A stretch of DNA of 37,112 nt. Origin: Bacteroidales bacterium. GTDB taxonomy: Bacteria; Bacteroidota; Bacteroidia; Bacteroidales; JAGODS01. The notes below the pieces were generated by a model. It worked only from the letters and a program-made list of their open reading frames with translations. It did no database searches and was not told the DNA's origin. How positions within the stretch are numbered: position 1 is the stretch's first letter; each line of letters begins with the position of its first letter. Of the stretch, positions 1-12,100 are shown one piece after another. Where the stretch lies: NCBI GenBank assembly GCA_017998135.1, contig JAGODS010000003.1, forward strand, positions 1 to 37,112. Direction: 5' to 3'. The translations under genes and the position numbers were made by a program.

Positions 1-40
1 CAGTATTATATAAAAAAATAAAAAAATACTGTTTTTTTTT
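1..40 (+). terminator. Possible intrinsic terminator, plus strand
   Basis: The inverted repeat CAGTATT (1-7) and AATACTG (25-31) is followed directly by a run of nine T. This is the layout of a Rho-independent terminator for a plus-strand transcript entering from outside the window. The stem is short and AT-rich and the loop is 17 nt, so the call is weak. Confidence 0.3.
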
Positions 41-64
41 ATACAATAGTAACAAAATGTTTTT

Positions 65-82
65 TACCCTTGCAAAAGGGTA
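65..82 (-). terminator. Hairpin downstream of the giant surface-protein gene
   Basis: TACCCTT (65-71), a GCAA loop and AAGGGTA (76-82) form a perfect 7-bp stem 31 bp beyond the stop codon of the giant minus-strand gene. On the minus strand it is followed by A-rich, not T-rich, sequence, so it is not a classical intrinsic terminator. It may protect the mRNA end or be incidental. Confidence 0.35.
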
Positions 83-112
83 TTTTCTTAAATTTTTCAC
101 AAACAATAGTTT

Positions 113-3100
113 TTAGAGGTGCCCTATATTGAAAGAAATCCTGTTCGGGTCCCCATAAACTCTTACCCCTGCTGTGTATTCTTCTCCCAATCCATTATGA
201 TGTATTGTATTTTGATTAATTGTATTGTAAGAAGAGCCTGTAAACATATCAATTCCAATACCGGCACTGTTATATATAAGATTTTCTTCAATGAGATTAT
301 GGTCAGAATTATTTAAAAGTACAGCTCCCCATAAATTAGATTCAGTAGAACTACCAATAAATTCATTATTAATAACTGACCAGCCTTCTAAGTTTTTAGC
401 TACCACTGCAGCTCTTTCTGAATAATAGAACAAATTATTTTTTATAAATGTGCTGTCTGCTGATTCTCCTATAATATGGTGGCTGCCGGAACGCATTGAA
501 CAATCATTTTGATATGGTAAACCGAAAACATTATACTGAATATTTGTATTTTCTGCCCCTTCATTAATTACAATATTTCCATGTAAATTCAAATCATCTG
601 TCCTGACTCCAAAACCGCTTATAGATAATCCTAAAATTGAAACCTTATCTGCATCTATAGTTAAGCCTTTTATTGCTTCAGATGAATTTATTACCTGAAT
701 CATTGGTGCTGTAACTTGGTTGAGTGCATTTGAACCTGTTCCGACTGTTCCTCCTGTTCCTAATAAAGGCAGGTCGTTAATACCAAGAAATTGTGCTTCA
801 GTACGTCCATCTATTACAATTTGATTTTTCATAATTGCTGGTAAGTCGCCTGATGTAATACAAATTGTAAATTTGCCTGTTTCAGGATTATAACCAGGAT
901 CTGTGGTTGGAATATTAAAAAGAATAGTATCGGTATTATCACAGGAATTTGCTTCAAGAATAGCTCTGCGTAAAGAACCGAAGCCTGTATCATTAGTATT
1001 GCTTACTATGATATTATCTGCACAGTCAAATTTCACTATTATTGCATTTACTGGTACTCTCGGTGATGTGCATCCAAAAGATGTAGATGATACATAATAA
1101 GTTTTTGACTCTGTTAAAACGGGAGTAGTAAAATTATTACCTGTTGCGAGAGAACTACCACCGGTAGAATTTTCAAACCAGTTAATAGTGCCGAAATTAG
1201 CAGTTGCGTTTAATGTAAGAGTACCTGCTCCATCCCTTGTTGCATCTGTTACCGATGTTATTTCGGGTGTTTGTTTTACTGTTAATACAGCAGGATCTGA
1301 TGTTATTGATGAACCGCAGGAATATGTTACTACACAGGTATAAATATTATTATTCAAATCATAAGTAACCTTATCTATATTTAATGTAGGAGAAGTTGAG
1401 CCTGTATAGAAACCATTGTCAGTTATCATTACATTATTTTCAAACCACTGGTAATACAATCCTGTACCTGCTGATTCAATTGTTAAGGAAGCAGGGCTGC
1501 CGGAGCATTCCGAAGCAGACTGAGGCTGTGTAACAATTTTCGGTGCCGTTTCAAGTGTATTAATTGTTACAGAATTAATAACTGTACAACCATTATCATC
1601 GGTTATTGTTACTTTATAATTACCTGCACTTAAATTAATAGCTTTATCTGTCGTCTGCACAGGGTCGCTATTCCATTTATAAGTGTATGGCGCTGTGCCG
1701 CCATAAGGTGTAACAGTGGCTGTACCATTACTTTCGTTACATACAACATCAGTTTTTGAAGTAATAGAAGCAGACAGGGGTTCAGCAGGTTGAGTTATTA
1801 CTGTATTTGCTGTTGTTGTACATCCATTCTTATCAGTAACAGTAACAACATAAGTACCTGCAGAAAGATTATTAGCCTTTTGCCAGGACTGAACGGGGGT
1901 AGTATTCCATATATAAGAATAAGGAGGCGTTCCACCGCTTGCAGTAACAGTTGCTGCTGCATCATTATCGCCAAAACAACTTACATTATTTTGATTGTCA
2001 ATAGAAGCAGACAAGGGAGCAACAGGTTCTGAAATAACAACAGTAGCAAGAGTAGTATAATTATAAAAATCGGTAACTGTAACTGTATAAGTACCTGCAG
2101 GCAAATTATATGCAGTGGCTCCTGTCTGTACAGGACTGCTATTCCATAAATAGGTATAAGGAGCTGTGCCGCCAGTAGCAGTAACAGTTGCTGAACCTGT
2201 GCTTGATCCAAAGCATAATACATTGCTGAACGATGTTATTGATGCTGCAAGTGGGGCTGATGGCTGGGTTATGGTTACATAAGCAGTATCTTTACATCCA
2301 TTGGCATCGCTAACTGCTATCATATAAGTCCCTGCTTTGAGATTTATTGCAGTTGTTGTTGTTTGTTCTGGCATTGAATTCCAAAGATATGTATAAGGAG
2401 CCGTTCCGCAACAAACATTTACTGTTGCTATACCGTCATTACCTCCAAAAGATGTAACGTTTTTAACAAAATTAATTGTAGCTGTTACTGGACAACCGGG
2501 TTGTTCTATTTTTATATTTTCAATCAATGTACAGTTATTTTTATCTGTTATCGTTACTGAATACATACCTGCTGTCAGTCCGCTAACCTGTTGCGTTGCC
2601 CCATTGTTGCTCCATAGATAAGAATAAGGTCCTGTTCCGCCTGATGGATTAACTGTTACTCTGCCTGAGGCATCCCCAAAACATAATACATTCTGAACTG
2701 TGAAAGTTGCTGATAGTTTTTCTGCAGGTTGTAAAATAACTACAGGAATTATTACCACACAGTTATTTTTATCTGTAACTGTTACGGAATAACTACCTGC
2801 TGCCAAATTATTAGCTGTAACTGTTGTTTGTTGAGGTAACGTACTCCAGTGATATGTATAAGGAGCTGTGCCGCCTGAAGCTGTTACTGTGGCTGTGCCT
2901 GTTGCATTTCCAAAGCATAAAACATCTTGTTTTGAGCTTATTATAGCTGACAGGGCTGATGAAGGCTGGCTTATTGTTACATTTTTCGTTGTTGTACAAC
3001 CATTTTTATCAGTTATTGTTACAGTATATAAACCTGCTGTAAGATTATTAATTGAAGAGGTTGTACTACCGGTATTCCAAAGGTAGCTATATGGTGCAGT

Positions 3101-6100
3101 GCCGCCTGTGGCTTCTACAGTAGCAGTGCCACTATTATCTCCAAAACATAATATTTCTGTTTTTGACGAAATTGAAGCACTCAGAGCAGCTGCCGGTTGT
3201 GTTATTACTGCCGTTTTAACTACGGTATTATTATAATAGTCTGTTACAGTAACCGTATAAGTTCCTGCTGACAAGTTGTTAATAGTAGCAGTTGTGGAAT
3301 TATTACTCCAGAGATAAGTATAAGGAGATGTACCTCCAAAAGCTGTTACTGTTGCCGTTCCGTTATTACCTCCATAACATAATACATTATTCTGTGATGT
3401 TATCTGAGCTGTTAATGGGTCAGATGGCTGCGTTATTATAACTGTAACTGTAGTTGAGCATCCATTATTATCTGTAACTGTAACTGAGTAAGTCCCGGCT
3501 TTCAGGTTAACTCCTGTGCCTGCTGTTTGTGGAGGTGTTGTATTCCACAAATAAGTATATGGAGATGTTCCGCCTGTTGCTGTTATAGTTGCAAAGCCAT
3601 TATCACCATCAAAATAAGTAACATTACTTAATGCTGTAACTGAAGCCTGAAGCGCACTTACAGGTTGAGTAATTACTGTAGAAGCAGTTGTTTTGCAACC
3701 ATTATTATCGGTAATTGTAACTGTATATTGTCCTGCTGCCAGATTATTAATCTGATTACCAACCGAGCCGTTTGACCAGAGATAAGAATAAGGTCCTACA
3801 CCTCCCGAAACAGTTACTGTTGCCGAACCTGTATTGTCATCATAACACAAAACATTATTTTGTGAATTAACAGAAGCGATTAACTGAGCCGGTTGATTAA
3901 TAGTTACGGATGTTACAACAGTATTATCAAATTTATCCGTAACAGTTACTGTGTAAACACCTGCATACAAGTTATTAATATCAGTAGTGCTTGCCGAATT
4001 GCTCCAGAGGTAAGTATATGGGGCTGTGCCGCCGGATGCCAGTATAGTTACAGAGCCTGTATTATCGCCATAACATAGAATATCTGTTTTTTTAATTATT
4101 TCAACTGTTAAAGGAGAATCAGGCTGTCCGATAATAACGCTTACTATTTTTGTACAACCATTTTTATCTGTAACTGTTACTGTGTAAGTACCAGCTTCAA
4201 GATTGTAAGCTTTAGCAGATGTCTGAGGTGGAATTGAGCTCCAGAGATAAATATACGGATTTGTACCACCAGAGGCAGTAACAGTTGCCGAACCATTATT
4301 TCCACCAAAATAAGTTACATCGCCCTTCTGTGTTATAGAAGCTTCTAAAGCCGACAATGGCTGAGTTAATACTATGTTAGCTGTTGTTTCACAGTTATTT
4401 TTATCAGTTACGGTAACAATGTAATTACCTGCTGCAAGATTAACTATTGATTGAGTTGTTGCATTATTATTCCAGAGATAACTGTAAGGACCTGTACCTC
4501 CGGTTGCTGTTACGGTTGCTGTTCCTGTCATTTCTCCATAACACAATATATTGGTAGATGTAGTTACTGATGCTGCAACTGTTTCAGAAGGTTGTGTAAT
4601 AACAGCAGTAGCGGTAGCAGTATTATTATAAAAGTCTGTTACTGTTACTGTATAAGAACCTGCTGCAAGATTGGTTATTGTGGTGGTTGTCTTGTTATTA
4701 CTCCATAGATATGTGTAAGGAGCCGTTCCTCCTGTAGCTGTAACAGTTGCTATACCTGTCATTTCTCCAAAGCATAGAACATTGGTTAATGAAGTTATTG
4801 TAGCTGATAATGCTGACGAAGGCTCAGTTATGGTAACTGTAGCGGTTGTAATACAACCATTATTATCTGTAATAGTTACCTTGTAAATACCGGCAGTCAG
4901 ATTATTAGCAGTTGAAGTTATCTTAGCCGGTGTAGTGCTCCAGAGATAAGAATAAGGTGCTGTGCCGCCAGAAGCTGTTACTGTTGCAGAACCATTATTA
5001 CCTCCAAACCACGTTACATTGCTTTGTGATGTTATAGAAGCTGTTAATGCTCCTGATGGTTCGGTTATAACAACGTTAGTAATATCGGTACAACCATTTT
5101 TATCAGTAACTGTAACAGTATAAGTACCTGCGGTCAGGTTGTTTATTTGCTGTGTAGTCGCATTGTTGCTCCATTTATAATTATACGGTGATGTTCCGCC
5201 TGTTGCAGTAGCAGTTGCAGAACCTGTTGCATCGCCATAGCAAAGAACATTAGTTTGAGAGCTTATTTCAGCCGAAAGTGGAGCAGCAGATTGTGTTAAA
5301 GTTACTGAAGCTATTTCAGTACAGCCGTTTTTATCTGTAACGGTTACAGTATAGTTACCTGCCGCTATATTACCTGCTTTGGCTGTTGTTTGTTCAGGAG
5401 TTGTATTCCATAAATATGTATAAGGAGATGTACCGCCTGAAGCTGCTACTGTTGCTGAGCCTGTGCTATTGCCAAAGCAATCTATATTTGTCTTTTGACT
5501 TATATTTGTTGATAATGCCGAAACAGGTTGTGTTATGAATATTTGTTTATTTACTGTGCAATTATTTGCATCTGTAACTGTTACAGTGTAAGTACCTGCT
5601 GTCAGATTGTTGATTTTAGAAGCGGTTTCATTATTACTCCATAAATAAGTATAAGGTGCTGTGCCGCCGCTGGCTGTTACTGTTGCTGAGCCGGTAGCTT
5701 CACCAAAACATAATACATTTACAACTGAACCTGGTGAGGCTGATAAAGCTGCTGAAGGCTGGCTGATTATTGCTGTTGCTGTTATTGTATTATTATAGAA
5801 ATCTGTTACGGTTATTGTATAAGTACCTGCTGTAAGGTTATTGATTATTTCTGTAGTAGCATTATTACTCCAGAGATATGTATAAGGTGCTGTACCGCCA
5901 TTGGCTGTTACTGTTGCAATACCGGTATTACCTCCATAGCATAATACATCTTCTTTTGAAGTTATTGTAGCTGTTAATGGATCACTCGGTTGAGTTATAG
6001 TTAGATCAACAGTTGTAGCACATCCGTTTTTATCGGTAACAGTTACCATATAGGTACCTGCTGGAAGCTTTGTTGCTGTGCCATTAGTTTGTGCAGGTAC

Positions 6101-9100
6101 GGTATTCCATAAATAAGTATAAGGGGACGTGCCGCCTGAGGCTTTTACTGTTGCGCTACCATTATTGCCGCCATACCAGGTTACATTACTCTGACCGGTG
6201 ATAGAAGCTTGTAAAGGATTGGATGGCTGGCTGATTATTACGCTTTCTGTTATTGTACATCCATTCTTATCGGTTATGGTTACTGTATATGTACCGGCTG
6301 TTAAATTGTTTATAATTGCCGTGGTTGCACTGTTACTCCATATATATGTATAAGGGGTGGTGCCGCCGCTGGATGTTACCTTAGCCGAACCTGTTGCGTC
6401 TCCATAACATAATACATCTGTTTGTTCTGTTATTGCTGATGATAATGGAGCCGGAGGTTGAGTTATTAAAACGGATGTTGTTGATTTACAATTATTCTTG
6501 TCAGCTACTGTTACAGTGTAAGTACCTGCTGTCAAATTATTTATTTGCTGATTAGTTGAATTATCTGACCAGAGATATGTATAAGGAACAGTACCGCCGG
6601 ACGGTATAACAGTTGCCGAACCTGTAGCTTCGCCATAACAATTTACATTAGTCTGCATTCCCGGAATTACTGTAAGGGGAGCTGCAGGCTGCGATATATA
6701 AACATTTACTGTTGTAATACAATTATTATAATCTTTAACTGTTACTGTATAATATCCCGATGCGAGGTTAAACGCTGTAGCACCAGTCTGTTCAGGACTA
6801 CTATCCCATTTATAAGAATAAGGAGCAGTACCTCCGGTAGCTGTAACTGTTGCTGACCCGGTTGCTTCTCCAAAGCATCCTGCATCTATTTTTGATGAAA
6901 GACTTGCTGATAATTCAGCTGCTGGTTGGCTAATTGTTGCTGAAGTTACAACTGTATTATTATAAAAATCAGTAACAGTTACTGTATAAGTTCCTGCTGA
7001 TAAATTATTTACAGTTGCTGTTGTCTTTCCATTGCTCCAAAGATAGGTATAAGGAGATGTTCCTCCATAAGCTGTAACAGTTGCAGAACCAGTAGTATTT
7101 CCAAAGCAAATTATATCTGTTTTAGAAGTAATTTGGACAGTTAACGGGTCAGAAGGCTGTATTATGGTTACAGTTGCTGTTGTTGTACAACCGTTTTTAT
7201 CTGTTACTGTAACTGTGTAAGTACCTGCTTCAAGGTTAAAGGCTTTTGCAGTTGTCTGAGGAGGTGTTGTATTCCATAAATAAGAATACGGTTCTGTGCC
7301 GCCAGAGGCTGTTACGGTTGCTGTTCCATTATTGCCGCCAAACCAGGTTACATTGCTTTGTTCGGTTATCGAAGCGCTTAATGCTGATGCAGGCTCTGTA
7401 AGTGTAATACTTGCTAATGTAACACAATTATTATTATCTGTTACTGTTACTAAATAAGTCCCTGCTGAAAGATTATTAATTTGCTGATCGGTTGAATTAT
7501 TTGACCAGAGATAAGAATAAGGACCAGTTCCACCTGTAGAAGTTACAGTAGCAGAACCATCATTACCGCCAAAACAGGAAATATTCTTGCTTGAAGTAAT
7601 TGAAGCTGCCAATACTGCGGATGGCTGAGTTATTATTGCAGTTGCAGTTGCAATATTATCATAATAATCAGTAATCGTTACAGTATAAACACCTGCTGCA
7701 AGATTATTTATTGTTGTTGTTGTTTGCGGAGGTGTCGTATTCCATAAATATGTGTAAGGTGTTGTACCGCCTGTGGCTGTAACTGTTGCTGAACCTGTAT
7801 TAGATCCAAAACAACCGACATTAGTTTTAGATGTTATACTTGCAGTTAGTTCAGCAGAAGGCTGTGTTATTATTACCTGTAATGTTGTTACACAGGAATT
7901 TTCATCTGAAATAATTACTGTATAAATTCCTGCTTTGAGTTTTGTTGCAGTAGCTGTATTCTGAGGCGGGAAAGTATTCCAGGAATAATAGTATGGAGCT
8001 GTGCCGCCTGTAGCAGTAACAGTAGCAGAACCATTGCCGCAACTAAAACAAGTAGCATTCTTCAGTTCTGTTATAGAAGCTGTAAGTACACCTGAAGGCT
8101 GAGTAATAATAACAGAATTAGTAGTAATACACCCATTTTTATCTGTTATAGTTACAGAATAAATACCTGCATATAACCCTGAAATCTTAGCTGTTGTTAC
8201 ATTATTACTCCAGAGATAAGTATAAGGAGCTGTGCCACCTGAGGCTAAAACAATTGCAGAACCTGTAGCTTCACCATAGCATTTAACATCAAGCTTTTCC
8301 GTAATTTCAGATGCAAGAAACGAAGAAGGCTGATTTATTGTTACTGTTGTAGTTGTTAAACAATTGTTTTTATCTGTAACTGTTATTGTATATATCCCTG
8401 CTAATAGATTACCGGCTGTTGGTGCAACCTGAGCCGGAGAAGTATTCCATAAATAAATATAAGGAGCTGTACCGCCTGTAGCTGTAACTGTTGCTGACCC
8501 TGTTGCTTCTCCAAAGCATCCTACATCTGTTTTTGATGAAAGACTTGCTGATAATTCTGCTGCTGGTTGACTAATTGTTGCTGATGTTACAACTGTATTA
8601 TTATAAAAATCTGTTACGGTTACTACATAAGTCCCTGCTGTAAGATTGTTTATTGTTGCTGTAGTTGCATTATTACTCCACAAGTAAGTATATGGTGCTG
8701 TGCCGCCGGATACTGTTACTGTTGCACTGCCATTATTACCGCCATAACATAAGACATCGGTCTTAGAGGTTATTATTGCTGTTAATGGATCGCTCGGTTG
8801 AGTTATCGTTACAGTGGCTGTTGTGGTACATCCGTTTTTGTCTGTTACGGTTACTGTATAAGTACCGGCTGGCAGATTTGTTGCTGTGCCGCCTGTCTGA
8901 GCAGGTGTTGTATTCCATAAATATGAATAAGGAGCTGTGCCGCCGGAAGCTGTTACTGTGGCGCTGCCATTATTGCCGCTATACCAGGTTACATTACTCT
9001 GACCGGTGATAGAAGCCTGTAAAGGATTGGAGGGCTGGCTGATTATTACACTTTCTGTTATTGTACATCCATTCTTATCAGTTACGGTTACTGTATATGT

Positions 9101-12100
9101 GCCGGCTGTTAAATTATTTATTTGTGCTGTTGTTGCATTATTACTCCAGAGATATGCATAAGCTGTTGTCCCACCGCTGGCAGTTACCTTAGCTGATCCT
9201 GTGGCTTCTCCATAACATTTTACATCGGTCTTGTCGTTTATAGAGGCACTTAAAGCTGATGCCGGCTGGCTTATTGTTACGCTTTCTGTTTTAATACAAC
9301 CGTTATTATCAGTTATGGTAACAGAATAAGTTCCTGCTGATAAAGCTGTAGCTGTGGCTGTTGTCTGGGCAGGGGTACTATTCCATAGATAGCTATATGG
9401 AGATGTACCGCCTGAAGCTGATACTGTCGCACTGCCTGTAAAGTCGCCATAGCATAGTACATTTGTCTTGCTGCTTATATTAGTTGTTAATGCTGAATTA
9501 GGTTGTGTGATGTTTACTGTAGCTGTTGATGTACAGTTGTTTTTGTCTTTTACCGTTACGGTGTATGAACCTGATGCCAGATTGGTTATAGTTGCTGTGG
9601 TTGCATTGTTACTCCATAGATATGTATAAGGTGAAGTGCCGCCGCTGGCTATAACTGTAGCTGCTCCTGTTGATTCACCATAGCATAATACATTGGTCTG
9701 TGTGGAAATTGCTGCATTTAATGCTGATGAGGGCTGACTTATTATTGCTGTTGATGTTGTTATATTATTATAAAAATCCGTTACCGTTACTGTATAAGTA
9801 CCGGCAGTCAGATTGTTTATTGTTGCGGTTGTAGCATTGTTGCTCCATAAATAAGTGTATGGTGTAGTGCCACCATTAGCTGTTACTGTTGCACTGCCAT
9901 TATTACCTCCAAAGCATAAAACATCTTCTTTTGAGGTTATTGTGGAGGTTAATGGGTCGGATGGTTGATTAATAGTAACATTTACTGTTGTTGTACAACC
10001 GTTATTATCTGTTACGGTTACAGTATAGATGCCGGCTGTCAAATTTGTTGCTGTAGCATTAGTTTGTGCAGGTATGGTATTCCATAAATAAGTATAAGGG
10101 GACGTGCCGCCTGAGGCTTTTACTGTTGCGCTGCCATTATTACCTCCAAAATATGTTACATCTGATTTGGCTGTTATACTGGCTGTCAGAATGCCGGAGG
10201 GCTGATTTATTACTGTGGATGTGGTCGTTTTACAACCGTTTTTATCGGTTATGGTTACTGTATAAGTACCGGCTGTTAAATTGTTTATAGTTGCTGTAGT
10301 TGCATTGTTACTCCATAGATATGTATAAGGGGGGGTACCACCGCTGGCTAAGACCGTTGCCGCTCCTGTGGACTCACCATAGCATAATACATCTGTCTTG
10401 CTGGTAACGGAAGCTTCAAGTAATGTTGGTTGAGTAATATTTGCAGAAGTTGTAATTACATTATTATAGAAATCAGTAACTGTAACTGTATAAATTCCTG
10501 CCGGAAGGTTGTTAACAGTAGCTGTTGTCTGAGGAGATGTGGTATTCCATAAATAAGTATAAGGAGCTGTGCCGCCAGCAGCTATAACTTTAGCCGAACC
10601 ATTATTCCCTCCGAAACATAGAATATCGGTTTTTGAAGTAATAACAGCAGTTAATGGGTCTGAAGGTTGATTAATTGCAACCATTACTTTAGTAATACAA
10701 CCATTATTATCAGTAACTGTAACTGTATAATTTCCGGCAGTTAAACCTGATGCTGTTTGAGTTGTCTGAACGGGTACAGTATTCCATATATATGAGTAAG
10801 GAGTTGTTCCGCCTGTAGCTGTTACGGTTGCCGAACCATTATTGCCACCAAAAAATGTAACATCTGATTTTGCTGTAATAGAAGCAGATAAATTAAATTC
10901 CGGTTCTGTTATAACAGTAGTAGCTGTAGTTTTACACCCATTGTTATCGGTTACTGTAACTGTATATGTACCTGCACTTAAATTGTTCACAGTAGCAGTT
11001 GTAGCATTATTAGACCATAGATAAGCATAAGGTCCTGTACCGCCAGTTGCTGTTACGGTTGCTGATCCTGAATTGCCCCCTTTACATAATACATTATTTG
11101 TTGATGTAACAGAAGCTGCGAGGGCTTCAGAAGGTTGTGTTATTACTGCTGTAGCTGTAACAGTATTATTATAAAAGTCTTTAACTGTAACTGTATAAGT
11201 ACCGGCTGTCAGATTATTGATAGTAGCAGTTGCTTTTGTATTATTCCATAAATAAGTATAAGGAGTTGTACCGCCCTGAGCTGTAACTGTTGCCGAACCT
11301 GTAGCATCACCATAACATAATATATTTGTTTGTGATGTTATAGTAGCTGTTAAAGCTGCACCTGGCTCGGTTATAACAACAGAAACAGTAGTTTTACAAT
11401 TATTATGATCAGTAACAGTAACTTTATAAGTTCCTGCACTTAAATTTGAAGCGGTAGAACTATTTTGTGGAGGTGTAGTATTCCATAAATAAGAATAAAG
11501 AGCTGTGCCGCCAGTAGCTGTTACTGTAGCTGAACCATTGCTGCCACCAAAGAAGGTTACATTGCTTTGAGAGGTAATTGATGCTGATAATGCGCCTGAA
11601 GGTTCGGTTATTACAACACTTTCTACTGAAGTACATCCATTATAATCGGTAACTGTAACATAATATTGACCGGCAGACAAATTATCTATCTGCTGAGTAG
11701 TTGCATTATTACTCCAAAGGTAATTATAAGGAGCTGTGCCGCCATAAGCTGTTACTTTAGCAGATCCTGTATTATCTCCATAACAAAATATATCTGTTTT
11801 TGAACTTATAGCTGCAGTAAGCTTTGAAACAGGTTGATTTATAGTAACTGTTTCAATATTTGTACATCCATTTTTATCTGTAATTGTAACAGTATAATTT
11901 CCTGCTACTAAGTTATTTATTGTTGCTGTAGTTGCATTATTGCTCCAAAGATAAGTATAAGGAGATGTGCCGCCTGAAGCTGAAACAGTAGCAGAGCCTG
12001 TAGCCTCGCCATAACAATCTACATTAACTTTATTGGGAATAGAACTTGCGAGCGAAGTAGCAGGTTGATTAATAGTAACATTTACTGTTTTTGTACAATT

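Noticed and set aside
1-130. Frameshift restoring a sorting domain after the giant gene's stop
   Set aside because: All three minus-strand frames past the stop were read; none gives beta-helix or sorting-domain sequence, only AT-rich noise.
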